NCBI GenBank assembly: GCA_913020445.1
Contig: CAJWAR010000018.1
Span: 1 to 64,000, forward strand
Direction of reading: 5' to 3'
Source of the DNA: an uncultured Rhodospirillaceae bacterium
GTDB lineage: Bacteria; Pseudomonadota; Alphaproteobacteria; Rhodospirillales; UBA2165
DNA length: 64,000 bases
This document shows positions 8,647 to 20,159 of the stretch, piece by piece (position 1 is the first letter of the stretch; each line of letters begins with the position of its first letter). The notes beneath the pieces were generated by a model. The model had not been told where the DNA came from, did no database searches, and saw only the letters and a list, made by a program, of their open reading frames with translations. The translations under genes were made by a program, and so were the position numbers.

Positions 8647-9453
8647 ATGTCATCGCCTTCCGCAAGCGTGGCGACACCAATCGCATCACCCTCTTTTAGA
8701 ATTTCTCAGATTACAATTTGGCGGGTGTTATCGCTCATTTTGCTTTTTGGCGCTTGGGAAATTGCCGGACGGGTGCCGATCAGTATCGCCTTTCCGACTT
8801 TTTTCGAAACTATGTCGTCGCTGGGTACGATGATCATTGATGGTCGTATGGCTAAGGCTTATGCAAAAACGCTTGAACCTCTGGTTATCGGAATTGGCTT
8901 ATCGACGGCGTTTGGCATCATTTTTGGCGTTTTGATGGGCTTATCCCGAAAGTTTCAATGGATCGGCGAGCCGATCTTTATTGTCATGCAGGCCGCTCCC
9001 ATGGCCGCGCTCATTCCGCTGGTAACATTTTTATATGGCATCGGGGTTGCGGCGAAAGTCGTCGCCGTCGTAATCCTGGCGGCACCCATTATTGTGCTGA
9101 ACTGTTTTCGCGCTGTCCGCAATGCCAGCCCGTCACTCATTCAGATGTGCCAATCCTTCCAAGGCTCGCAGATACAAGTCATCCGCAAGGTCATCATACC
9201 GGACGCCGCCCCGATGATGTTTTCAGGGCTCAGGCTGGGCGTCGCCGCCGGCTTCATCGGCGTTATCCTGGCAGAGCTTTTAATCACGCCAAATGGGGTC
9301 GGTGATTTAATCACCTATCACCGTTCGGTTGCCGAATACGCCGACATGTATGCCGCAATTTTTTCCATTGTATTTTTCGCCGCCGTTACCGTCGGTTTGC
9401 TTGAAAAAGCCGAAGTGACGATCTTCCGGCCTGAAAAGAAAGGTGCCGCTTAA
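8647..9453 (+). CDS. ABC transporter permease (SsuC/TauC type), first copy
   Basis: A 268-aa inner-membrane permease with about six predicted helices. The cytoplasmic coupling loop is clear: 'NASPSLIQMCQSFQGSQIQ' followed by 'IIPDAAPMMFSGLRLGV'. Start ATG 8647 (MSSPSAS) is chosen over the track's TTG at 8614 because the latter has no ribosome-binding site. The stop overlaps the ATPase start by one base (TAATG), so the two are translationally coupled. A second, different permease follows the ATPase, so the membrane channel may be a heterodimer. Confidence 0.87.
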   Translation: MSSPSASVATPIASPSFRISQITIWRVLSLILLFGAWEIAGRVPISIAFPTFFETMSSLGTMIIDGRMAKAYAKTLEPLVIGIGLSTAFGIIFGVLMGLSRKFQWIGEPIFIVMQAAPMAALIPLVTFLYGIGVAAKVVAVVILAAPIIVLNCFRAVRNASPSLIQMCQSFQGSQIQVIRKVIIPDAAPMMFSGLRLGVAAGFIGVILAELLITPNGVGDLITYHRSVAEYADMYAAIFSIVFFAAVTVGLLEKAEVTIFRPEKKGAA

Positions 9454-10262
9454 TGGCCATCGCCGAACAAAATACCATACCACTGGCAGCACCAACATTC
9501 AGCGACAACAATATTGTCGAAGTCAAAGGTGTTTCCAAATTCTATGAGCCCGACATTCAGGCATTACTGGATATCAACTTGGGCTTCCCAAAAGGACAAA
9601 TGACAACCCTATTGGGGCCAAGCGGCTGCGGCAAGACAACGCTGCTCAAAATCATCGCCGGATTGCTCGAGCCAACGGAAGGCGACGTTTTTGTCAACGG
9701 CCAACTGGTCACCGGGCCGGGCCCTGAACGCGCCTTCGTATTCCAGGACTTCGCCTTGATGCCTTGGGCAACTGTTCTCCGCAACGTATCCTTCGGTCTC
9801 GAGCTCCGCGGCATGGCGAAAGATGAACGCTACGAAATTGCTCGGAGATATATCACCAATGTCGGGCTCGAGGGCTTTGGAGAAAAGTATCCGCATGAAT
9901 TATCCGGCGGCATGCGCCAACGCGTAGGTCTGGCCCGCGCGATGGCGGTGGACGCTGATGTTCTGATGATGGATGAGCCGTTTTCAGCCGTCGATGAGCA
10001 AACCCGCCGGCAGTTCCAGGAAGATCTCCTAAACCTGCTGTCGATTGAAAAGAAAACTGTGCTGTTTGTCACCCATTCCATCGAAGAAGCGGTCTACGTA
10101 TCGGATCAGATTGTGCTGTTGTCGCCGAGACCCGGCCGCATTAATAAAACAGTCCGGCCCGATATCGATCATGCGGCCTCGTCAGACGAAATTCGCCGGG
10201 GCAAAAATTATCTCGATTCAGTTGAAGAGATTTGGCACGAGCTTAAAGGCTATCTGGAGTAG
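9453..10262 (+). CDS. ABC transporter ATP-binding protein (SsuB/TauB type)
   Basis: A 269-aa nucleotide-binding subunit that powers import. It shows Walker A 'GPSGCGKTTLLK', Q-loop 'FVFQDFALMPW', signature 'LSGGMRQRVGLARA', Walker B 'VLMMDEPFSAVD' and H-loop 'LFVTHSIEEA'. All catalytic residues are present. It overlaps the upstream permease by one base and precedes the second permease by 10 nt. It belongs to the nitrate/sulfonate/taurine subfamily. Confidence 0.93.
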   Translation: MAIAEQNTIPLAAPTFSDNNIVEVKGVSKFYEPDIQALLDINLGFPKGQMTTLLGPSGCGKTTLLKIIAGLLEPTEGDVFVNGQLVTGPGPERAFVFQDFALMPWATVLRNVSFGLELRGMAKDERYEIARRYITNVGLEGFGEKYPHELSGGMRQRVGLARAMAVDADVLMMDEPFSAVDEQTRRQFQEDLLNLLSIEKKTVLFVTHSIEEAVYVSDQIVLLSPRPGRINKTVRPDIDHAASSDEIRRGKNYLDSVEEIWHELKGYLE

Positions 10263-10272
10263 GAAACGGAAT

Positions 10273-11028
10273 ATGAAAATTTTTGGCTTTCAAATTCCAT
10301 CCGTTTTTTCCCTGCTGATTTGGGCTGGTGTTTGGGAGGTTATCGGCCAGTTGGAATGGGTCTTTATATTCCCACCGTTGTCCGGTGTGCTCATCGAACT
10401 TTGGGATTTGGTCGGCACCAATGCCTTCCACAAAGCGTCGATCAGCACGTTGAAATCTTTCTGCTATGGTATGTTTTTTGCAATTACTGGCGGCGTTAGC
10501 CTCGGTTTCTTTATGGGCCGCGTCGATGCAGCCAATAAGTTGCTCGGCATGTGGGTCAATATTTTTGCCAGTGCACCGCTGTCGTCGCTGGTGCCGGTTC
10601 TGATACTGTTGTTTGGATTAGGTCAGACCACCATCATTGTGACGGTCGTGCTGTTTGCGATCTGGATCATCACCCTCGACACCCTGGCCGGGATCAAACA
10701 CGTTAGTCCGTCTTTGATCGAAATGGGTCAAAGCTTTGGCGCTTCGCGCTGGAATTTACTTTATAAGATTTTATTCTGGGCAGCCCTGCCCGAAATCCTG
10801 GCCGGTATCCGGATGGGCTTCATCCGCGCTGTTAAAGGCGTGATTATTGGCCAGTTGCTGGTGTCGATTATCGACTTCGGCCAAATGTTCGCAACCTTCT
10901 CGCGCAATCTGTATATGGAAGAATTTTGGGCTCTGACGCTTGTCCTGTTTGTCTTTGCCTTAGGCATATCCTCGCTGATCGGCGAGATGGAAAAACGCGT
11001 CGAATATTACGCTGGCGTGCGCGATTAG
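10273..11028 (+). CDS. ABC transporter permease (SsuC/TauC type), second copy
   Basis: A 251-aa integral membrane protein with coupling-loop block 'HVSPSLIEMGQSFGASRWN' and 'ALPEILAGIRMGFIRAVKG'. The track ORF starts at 10045 inside the ATPase gene. The real start is ATG 10273 (MKIFGFQIPS), preceded by AGGAAACGGA. The two permeases share the family layout but differ clearly in sequence, so they are old paralogues and not a recent duplication. It ends the transporter operon, 69 nt before ubiA. Confidence 0.87.
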   Translation: MKIFGFQIPSVFSLLIWAGVWEVIGQLEWVFIFPPLSGVLIELWDLVGTNAFHKASISTLKSFCYGMFFAITGGVSLGFFMGRVDAANKLLGMWVNIFASAPLSSLVPVLILLFGLGQTTIIVTVVLFAIWIITLDTLAGIKHVSPSLIEMGQSFGASRWNLLYKILFWAALPEILAGIRMGFIRAVKGVIIGQLLVSIIDFGQMFATFSRNLYMEEFWALTLVLFVFALGISSLIGEMEKRVEYYAGVRD

Positions 11029-11097
11029 GTTATTTTGGCAATAGCAAAAATGTGAACCTGGCATTGCGTACAGAAAATTCGCCACTACACTACCGCC

Positions 11098-12018
11098 ATG
11101 GAAAATCAATCTGCATCCGACATACCGCGCGGCAATTGGGTCGATCGCTGGCTGCCCGAAGCGGCGCGCCCCTATGCCAGACTGGCGCGCTTTGACCGGC
11201 CGATCGGCACCTGGCTGTTACTGTTTCCCTGCTGGTGGTCGTTGGCGTTGGCAATAGAAGACTGGACCGATCTTAAAACTATCCTGTGGCTGTATATCCT
11301 GTTTGGCGTAGGCGCCAAGATCATGCGCGGTGCCGGCTGCTGCCTGAACGATATTGCCGACCGTGATTTTGATGCCGGGGTAGCGCGCACCAAAGACCGG
11401 CCGATTCCAAGCGGGCAAATCACCGTTAAACAGGCCTTTGCTTTCATGGGCGTTTTAAGCGCCATTGGCCTGACGATCCTACTGCAGTTCAATTGGTTTG
11501 CGGTTGGACTGGGCGCCGCTTCTTTAATTTTGGTGGCGATTTATCCGCTGACCAAACGCTTCACCTATTGGCCACAATTTGTCTTAGGTCTGACTTTTAA
11601 CTGGGGCGCGCTTTTGGGCTGGGCGGTCGTCAGGGGTGATATCCAGCTGCCGGCGGTGGTGCTCTATATCGCCGGGATTTTCTGGACCCTCGGCTATGAT
11701 ACGATCTATGGCCTGCAGGACATCGAAGACGATCCCCTGGTTGGCGTTAAGTCAACCGCTCTTGCTCTATTAAGCAATATGCGGCTTTGGCTCTACGTTT
11801 TTTATGGCGCAACGATTGTCCTGATGGGCGTCGCCGGTTGGCTGGTCACATTAAGTTGGCCGTTTTATGTTGGACTTGGCCTGACGGCGCTGCACGGCAT
11901 CTGGCAGGTCTGGGATCTCAAAATCGACGATCCCCATGACTGCCTCGCCAAATTTAAATCCAACCGGCTGTTCAGCTGGCTGTTCCTCGGCGGCATTATT
12001 GCGGGACAGATTGTATAA
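11098..12018 (+). CDS. ubiA: 4-hydroxybenzoate polyprenyltransferase UbiA
   Basis: An integral membrane prenyltransferase that attaches the polyprenyl tail to 4-hydroxybenzoate in ubiquinone synthesis. Both Asp-rich substrate motifs are visible: 'NDIADRDFDAGVARTKDRP' (about residues 82-100) and 'GYDTIYGLQDIEDD' (about 200). The 306-aa length is usual. ubiA commonly neighbours rsmE-gshA in alphaproteobacteria. Here the ABC transporter operon sits between them, suggesting that the transporter inserted into a conserved neighbourhood (inference). Confidence 0.94.
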   Translation: MENQSASDIPRGNWVDRWLPEAARPYARLARFDRPIGTWLLLFPCWWSLALAIEDWTDLKTILWLYILFGVGAKIMRGAGCCLNDIADRDFDAGVARTKDRPIPSGQITVKQAFAFMGVLSAIGLTILLQFNWFAVGLGAASLILVAIYPLTKRFTYWPQFVLGLTFNWGALLGWAVVRGDIQLPAVVLYIAGIFWTLGYDTIYGLQDIEDDPLVGVKSTALALLSNMRLWLYVFYGATIVLMGVAGWLVTLSWPFYVGLGLTALHGIWQVWDLKIDDPHDCLAKFKSNRLFSWLFLGGIIAGQIV

Positions 12019-12026
12019 ATAAATCA

Positions 12027-12100
12027 ACCACAAAGTTCACAAAGAGCACGAAGAAAGGAATTAACTCAAGAAACTTTGTGTTCTTTGTGAACTTTGTGGT
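12027..12100. repeat. Long inverted repeat between convergent ubiA and yqeY
   Basis: ACCACAAAGTTCACAAAG (from 12027) is repeated in inverted orientation as CTTTGTGAACTTTGTGGT (to 12100). The full arms are 23 nt with one mismatch around a 28-nt spacer. It fills the gap between two convergent genes and may act as a bidirectional terminator, with GGAAATTTT following on the plus strand. A partial relative of the right arm (TCTGTGCACTTTGTGGT) occurs near 29345, so it is also a dispersed repeat. Confidence 0.75.
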
Positions 12101-12108
12101 GGAAATTT

Positions 12109-12570
12109 TCAGCCGAGCCGTTCTTTGACGATTCCGCTGGCTTTGCCGAAATCCATGCGACCGGCGAAGTCTTCCCGCAATTTTGCCATCACCGCCCCCA
12201 TTTCCTTAAGACTTTCAGCGCCCACCGCTTCGATAGCACCATTGACGGCCTCGGCCAGTTCGTCATCACCCAATTGCTCGGGCAAAAAGCGCTGGATAAC
12301 TTCAATTTCCTGGGCTTCGCGGTCAGCCAATTCCTGACGGCCGCCTTTATTATAGGCGTCGATGGAATCGCCGCGCTGTTTGATCATCGATTGCAGGAGC
12401 TGGAGAATATCATCATCGCTGATGCCTTCTTCATCGACGCCGCCCTTGGTTCGGTCGGCAATGTCGCGATCTTTAATCGCCGCGTTGATCAGCCGCAAAG
12501 TTGAAACGGTGGTTGGTTCTTTGGACTTCATGGCCTCTTTGAGCGTATCGTTTAATTGCTCGCGTAGCAT
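12109..12570 (-). CDS. yqeY: GatB/YqeY domain protein
   Basis: A 153-aa free-standing YqeY domain, related to the C-terminal tail domain of GatB in tRNA amidotransferase. Its role is presumed to be tRNA binding. Family blocks 'LNDTLKEAMKSKEPTTVSTLRLI' at the N terminus, 'YNKGGRQELADREAQEIEVIQRFLP' and 'GAVMAKLREDFAGRMDFGKAS' are all present. It is divergent from carA, a common alphaproteobacterial arrangement. The start is conventional and the length is normal. Confidence 0.92.
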   Translation of the reverse strand: MLREQLNDTLKEAMKSKEPTTVSTLRLINAAIKDRDIADRTKGGVDEEGISDDDILQLLQSMIKQRGDSIDAYNKGGRQELADREAQEIEVIQRFLPEQLGDDELAEAVNGAIEAVGAESLKEMGAVMAKLREDFAGRMDFGKASGIVKERLG

Positions 12571-12685
12571 CGAATCATCCCCTCTGATTGAAGCCCTGGA
12601 CCCTAACCCAAATTAAATCACAGAGTCAAATTGATTTCCTTTTATAAGTCTTTGTTTCTAAACGATTAATTTAATTTTTTTTGAC

Positions 12686-12714
12686 TTGACCGTGGCTTCT
12701 ACATCGCTTATGAG
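12686..12714 (+). promoter_or_regulatory. Candidate carA promoter
   Basis: TTGACC (12686-12691), 17 nt of spacer, then TATGAG (12709-12714) in the 272-nt divergent region between yqeY and carA. The -35 matches consensus at 5 of 6 positions and the -10 at 4 of 6. This would give a leader of about 120 nt. I found no clear attenuator in that leader. Confidence 0.5.
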
Positions 12715-12842
12715 ATGGCTCCAACCTGACGTGAGAGGCCGGACCACAAAGAGCTGCCCGGCGGTTCACCAGCAAGATTGACATTTAACGCGAATCGGTC
12801 GAATGATCGAGACGTTCCGAGACATAAGGATCCGCCGCGACT

Positions 12843-14030
12843 ATGACGGAAGCCAAACAGAGTACTGCGCCAAATTTAGGTCCTCCCAAGAAACCCGATG
12901 GTAAGGACGCAGCGTTGATTCTCAGTGATGGTTCAGTCTTTTGGGGCAAGGGCGCCGGCGCTGAAACCACGGCGACCGGTGAAGTATGCTTCAACACCTC
13001 GCTCACCGGTTATCAGGAAATTCTCACCGATCCGTCTTATGCCGGTCAGATCATTACCTTTACCTTCCCCCATATCGGCAATGTCGGCACCAATCCGGAA
13101 GATATCGAAACCGTCACGCCCGCTGTCCGCGGCTGTGTTATGGGTGCGGATATCAGCGAGCCTTCCAACTGGCGGGCTGCTAAGCATCTGGACGCCTGGC
13201 TGAAGTCGCACAATCTGGCGGCGGTTACCGGCATTGACACGAGACGCCTGACCCGGCGGATCAGGGATGTCGGCTTTGCCAATGCAACGATTGTTAATGC
13301 CAAAGAAAATAAGAGCGTTGATGTCGAAGCCGCGCAACAACAGGCGAGCGACTGGCCCGGCCTCGAAGGCATGGACCTCGCGCAAGACGTCACCTGCGCG
13401 CAAACTTACAGCTGGGACGAAAGCATCTGGTCGATCAAGGATGGTTATGGCCGGCAGTCTGAGCCTAAGCTGCATGTCGTGGCGATGGATTTTGGCGCCA
13501 AACGCAATATCCTCCGCTGTCTCGCTGCGGCGGGGTGCAAAGTCACGGTGGTGCCGGCTAGCACCAGCGCCGAAGATATACTGGCCCATCAGCCTGACGG
13601 CGTGTTTCTATCGAACGGTCCCGGTGATCCGGCAGCGACCGGTGACTATGCGGTGCCGGTGATCAAAGCCTTGATTGAGGAAGACCTGCCAATCTTTGGC
13701 ATCTGCTTGGGCCACCAGATGCTGGCGCTCGCCTTGGGGGCAAAAACCAAAAAGATGCATCACGGCCACCGCGGCGCTAACCACCCGGTCAAAGACTTGG
13801 AAACTTCTAAAGTCGAAATCACCAGCCAGAACCATGGCTTTGTCGTGGATACCGACAGCCTGCCGAAAGGTGTTGTAGAAAGTCATCGCTCGCTGTTCGA
13901 CGGCAGCCTCGAAGGTATCCGCGTCGACGGCAAGCCGGTCTTCTCGGTGCAACACCACCCGGAAGCCTCCCCCGGCCCGCAAGACAGCCACTACCTCTTC
14001 GACCGCTTTATCAAGATGATGGAGGGGTAG
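12843..14030 (+). CDS. carA: Carbamoyl-phosphate synthase small (glutaminase) subunit
   Basis: Releases ammonia from glutamine and channels it to CarB for carbamoyl phosphate, the precursor of pyrimidines and arginine. The 395-aa protein has the class I glutamine amidotransferase triad region: nucleophile Cys in 'FGICLGHQMLALALG' and His/Glu in 'VQHHPEASPGP'. The first 25 residues are a Pro/Lys-rich extension before 'ALILSDGSVFWGKG'. AAGGA lies upstream of the ATG. The TAG stop is immediately followed by the carB ATG, so the two are cotranslated. Confidence 0.97.
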   Translation: MTEAKQSTAPNLGPPKKPDGKDAALILSDGSVFWGKGAGAETTATGEVCFNTSLTGYQEILTDPSYAGQIITFTFPHIGNVGTNPEDIETVTPAVRGCVMGADISEPSNWRAAKHLDAWLKSHNLAAVTGIDTRRLTRRIRDVGFANATIVNAKENKSVDVEAAQQQASDWPGLEGMDLAQDVTCAQTYSWDESIWSIKDGYGRQSEPKLHVVAMDFGAKRNILRCLAAAGCKVTVVPASTSAEDILAHQPDGVFLSNGPGDPAATGDYAVPVIKALIEEDLPIFGICLGHQMLALALGAKTKKMHHGHRGANHPVKDLETSKVEITSQNHGFVVDTDSLPKGVVESHRSLFDGSLEGIRVDGKPVFSVQHHPEASPGPQDSHYLFDRFIKMMEG

Positions 14031-17297
<3,267 letters not shown>

Positions 17298-17316
17298 TTA
17301 ATTTAATCTCGGATGC

Positions 17317-17351
17317 CCTGCGGTTATAGATCGCGGGCCCCAAATTTTTTT
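17317..17351 (+). terminator. Weak terminator after carB
   Basis: CCTGCG (17317-17322) can pair with CGCGGG (17332-17337), including one G-U pair, and CCCCAAATTTTTTT follows. The stem is short and separated from the T-run by several bases, so termination is probably partial, allowing read-through into greA. Confidence 0.45.
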
Positions 17352-17384
17352 GCTGTTTTTTTGCTGTTATTTAGCAATTTTTTT
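17345..17384 (+). promoter_or_regulatory. greA leader with three T7 tracts and an attenuator-like hairpin
   Basis: Three runs of seven T occur at 17345-17351, 17356-17362 and 17378-17384. TTGCT (17361-17365) and AGCAA (17373-17377) form a perfect 5-bp stem directly before the third T-run, 31 nt before the greA ATG. This looks like a weak intrinsic terminator inside the greA leader. Leader attenuation and leader-derived small RNAs are known for greA in E. coli. Extending this to the present gene is inference. Confidence 0.5.
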
Positions 17385-17415
17385 GTGATGTTTTTTATTT
17401 TTAAGGTTTGTTGTT

Positions 17416-17889
17416 ATGGAAAAGGTTCCAATGACGGCCGGTGGATTATCGGCCTTGGAAGAAGAATTGAGACGTTTGAAATTTGTCGAGCGTCAGGAAG
17501 TGATCAAAGCGATCGAAGTTGCCCGCGAACACGGCGATCTGTCCGAGAACGCCGAGTATCACGCGGCACGTGAGAAGCAGAGTTTTATCGAGGGCCGGGT
17601 GCTGGAACTTGAATCCATCATCAGTCTGGCCGAAGTGATCGATCCGAAAACCTTGTCCGGTGATGTTGTGCGCTTTGGCGCAACGGTTGGACTGGCCGAC
17701 GAAGACACGGATGAAGAATCTAAATTTCAGATCGTCGGTACCCACGAAGCCGAGGTCGAAAAAGGCAAGCTGTCGGTCACCTCACCGACCGCCCGTGCCC
17801 TGATCGGCAAGTCTCTGGGCGATAGTGTCGAGGTGACTACGCCCGGCGGCTCAAAATCCTACGAGATCATCAAAGTTCAATATAAATAG
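17416..17889 (+). CDS. greA: Transcription elongation factor GreA
   Basis: Binds the secondary channel of RNA polymerase and stimulates cleavage of backtracked transcripts. At 157 aa it has the usual N-terminal coiled coil (residues 1-75), with acidic tip residues in '[17 protein letters not shown]', and a C-terminal FKBP-like domain ending '[13 protein letters not shown]'. AAGG precedes the ATG. It follows carB by 118 nt, in the carAB-greA order common in alphaproteobacteria, and is closed by a strong terminator. Confidence 0.96.
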   Translation: MEKVPMTAGGLSALEEELRRLKFVERQEVIKAIEVAREHGDLSENAEYHAAREKQSFIEGRVLELESIISLAEVIDPKTLSGDVVRFGATVGLADEDTDEESKFQIVGTHEAEVEKGKLSVTSPTARALIGKSLGDSVEVTTPGGSKSYEIIKVQYK

Positions 17890-17890
17890 C

Positions 17891-17923
17891 GTTAATTGGT
17901 GACTGTCACCAAATTAACTTTTT
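17891..17923 (+). terminator. Intrinsic terminator of greA
   Basis: GTTAATTGGTGAC pairs with GTCACCAAATTAAC (13 bp with one bulged base and a tiny loop), followed by TTTTT. It starts 1 nt after the greA stop. Confidence 0.88.
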
Positions 17924-17961
17924 CAGCGCGGATCAGGAAAAACCACCTCTGGCCCCGCCAT

Positions 17962-17989
17962 ATCCTACGTGTGATCAATAGTGTAGGAT
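17962..17989 (+). promoter_or_regulatory. Hairpin overlapping the RBS of the duplicated lipoprotein
   Basis: ATCCTAC (17962-17968) and GTAGGAT (17983-17989) form a perfect 7-bp inverted repeat with a 14-nt loop. The right arm contains the AGGAT ribosome-binding site, 6 nt before the ATG at 17996. If transcribed, the stem would hide the site and could modulate translation (inference). Confidence 0.45.
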
Positions 17990-17995
17990 GATCTT

Positions 17996-19714
17996 ATGCG
18001 CGCGTTCTCTATTATAATTTGTATTCTGGTCGGGCTGCTCACCGCCTGTGTCCAGCCGTCTCAGGTTATGGAAACCCAATCATCCGAAAAACCGCCCGCG
18101 CCTTCAAAAGAAGAACGGGAGAAGATTGAGCAGCAGATAAAAAAATACTTGCTCGGCATCGATTGGAACCAAAACTACAACCGGGTTAACCGCCATTTTA
18201 AACTTGTTGAGGTCAAACAACACCTATTTTGGTCCGAGTCCATCGGCGAAAAGATTGATTTTGTTAAATTGCGCAGCGATCTCCACCGTTTGGGGGATCA
18301 AAAGGAATTTGTAGATTTACTGAATGAAGCAATTATTTGGAAAGCAGATGTTGAGAGCTTTGATGCTGACTATATTTACAGCCAGTATCAAATACTGGCT
18401 CAAGAGGCCCGTTTGATCCCACGTGAAGTGATTTTCGCTTCCTTCCGGTGGGGCGATTATTATGAAGACGTGGCGCGTCTGGCGCATGACTTGCTGAGGC
18501 TGGCCGGAAAAAAGGGGCATGACGAGGCAAAAATGACTTACACCCGCCTCGAACGCTATCGGCTGGCCGCGCGTCAATTTGATTACAACAAAAAAAAGAA
18601 ACCGCTTCCTCTTGCTAACCGCCAAACGGCGATGAGAGAAATTTCCCAATATGCGGATCAGAATTTTCTGCCAGCCCAATTCGATCTTTTTGACCGTTTT
18701 CGGCAAGGACGATATATCAGGAAAGATCACGCCGCCGCTTATTACTGGGGAAGTCGCGCTCTAAAAAATGGCTACAAAAATAAATTAGCCGTCGATGCTC
18801 TGAAAACTCAATTGAGCCAAGCAGAATTGAAACGTGTGGCGGATTGGGAAATCAAAGGCTTGGTGCCGCAGCCATATTTCATTCGAAACCCTATAATCTT
18901 GTATCCGCCATTACCTTCCGCACAACCAAACCCGGCAATTTCGCCAGCAGAGCGAAGGAAAATTGAGCGCAATTATTCGCTTAGATTGATAAACACACAG
19001 AAGGATTATAGGGAAGGCAGAGTTGGTCTGGATGAAATTCGATCCCACCTTCGCTTCTTAGCGTTTAGATTGGAACCCAAAGATATCAAAAGGAACATTG
19101 AAGTACTTGAGCGTTTGGGTGGTCAGCAGGATTTTATTGAGTTGTTCAATGAGATTCTCAACCAAAAAAATGAATGGGAGAAATTGGATGCAGAATCACA
19201 ATACCAAATGGTTCTTAAACTACGGCACGATCTATCTACAATACCTCGAGAGTTCACCAGCCTCGTCACCGGTTGGGATTCGCGCATGCTTCATGACGAA
19301 TATATCGCCCGAAAGCTTTTAGCACTTGCAGCGGAAAAGGGTCATAAAAAAGCAAAAGTCTTGGATTATTTATCGCGAGAAAGACGATACGCAACAATGG
19401 ATATTCAAATGAAAACGAGAGGCCTTGCTCATATCGAAGATCTAAAACAAGAAGCTCTAAACCAGACAAGCGAGATCGCCGACAGAGACTATTTACCAGC
19501 ACAATTCGACCTCTTCCACCGATTATCAAATGGATGGCAGGTAAAGCAAGATTATGCTGCCGCCTATTATTGGGGCAAGCGAGCGCTCAAGAATGGTGCC
19601 AAACTCAGACCAGAACTCAACGCACTGGCCAAGAGACTAACCCTACCTAATAAAAACCAGATCATTAAATGGGAAAATACGATAACTTTGCCAAAACTAC
19701 TTCTGAAGAAATAG
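17996..19714 (+). CDS. Lipoprotein with two tandem homologous halves (Sel1-like helical repeats)
   Basis: A 572-aa predicted lipoprotein with signal peptide and lipobox 'LLTAC' (Cys18). The rest consists of two similar halves, about residues 30-300 and 320-572. 'FLPAQFDLFDRFRQG' plus 'AAAYYWGSRALKNG' in the first half correspond to 'YLPAQFDLFHRLSNG' plus 'AAAYYWGKRALKNG' in the second. The 'AAYYWG.RAL.NG' block resembles Sel1/TPR-type repeats used in protein contacts. I do not recognise a named family. It stands alone after the greA terminator and converges on a small hypothetical gene. Confidence 0.8.
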   Translation: MRAFSIIICILVGLLTACVQPSQVMETQSSEKPPAPSKEEREKIEQQIKKYLLGIDWNQNYNRVNRHFKLVEVKQHLFWSESIGEKIDFVKLRSDLHRLGDQKEFVDLLNEAIIWKADVESFDADYIYSQYQILAQEARLIPREVIFASFRWGDYYEDVARLAHDLLRLAGKKGHDEAKMTYTRLERYRLAARQFDYNKKKKPLPLANRQTAMREISQYADQNFLPAQFDLFDRFRQGRYIRKDHAAAYYWGSRALKNGYKNKLAVDALKTQLSQAELKRVADWEIKGLVPQPYFIRNPIILYPPLPSAQPNPAISPAERRKIERNYSLRLINTQKDYREGRVGLDEIRSHLRFLAFRLEPKDIKRNIEVLERLGGQQDFIELFNEILNQKNEWEKLDAESQYQMVLKLRHDLSTIPREFTSLVTGWDSRMLHDEYIARKLLALAAEKGHKKAKVLDYLSRERRYATMDIQMKTRGLAHIEDLKQEALNQTSEIADRDYLPAQFDLFHRLSNGWQVKQDYAAAYYWGKRALKNGAKLRPELNALAKRLTLPNKNQIIKWENTITLPKLLLKK

Positions 19715-19717
19715 ACG

Positions 19718-19978
19718 TTATTCAGAACTAATTCTTTCAGCCGGAACATTTCGTCGCCCGCTACATCTATTTTGTTCTCCCTTTAGGGTTCTTATTTCAA
19801 AATTAAGATCTCTCAATTCCTGGTTCAAATTTGTTAAGACAGGATCATACATTTTAATCTTGTTATTGTTGCTTCTTCTATTTTCCTCCGCGCGCTGATT
19901 TCTATCAGTTTTCTTTTGGTCCCTTTTACTTCTTGCATCAGATAATCTCTGGTCAACAGTTCCACAGTCGTCGCTCAT
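19718..19978 (-). CDS. Small coiled-coil hypothetical protein
   Basis: An 86-aa highly charged product, MSDDCGTVDQRL, followed by a Lys/Arg/Asn-rich segment and a probable coiled coil ('LNQELRDLNFEIRTLKGEQ'). The family is not recognised. Support for a real gene: AAAGGAG lies 9 nt before the ATG, and the ORF fills the space between two convergent and divergent neighbours. Against: it is short and lies in an AT-rich low-complexity area. The 180 nt upstream (19979-20159) are very AT-rich and show only a 7-bp hairpin TCGATTT/AAATCGA near 20133-20150. Confidence 0.55.
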   Translation of the reverse strand: MSDDCGTVDQRLSDARSKRDQKKTDRNQRAEENRRSNNNKIKMYDPVLTNLNQELRDLNFEIRTLKGEQNRCSGRRNVPAERISSE

Positions 19979-20159
19979 TCCAATTTCTCCTTTGTTTAAT
20001 TTGGATGAGCTTTCTATTAATACCTAATTTATCTCACATTCAACAAAAATATATAATTAATTTCCAATTAATTATTAAATAAATACTTGAATATGATAAT
20101 TTTTAAGCTAAACACATAATTTATGGATTTCTATCGATTTCGTTAAATCGAGTGGATTC

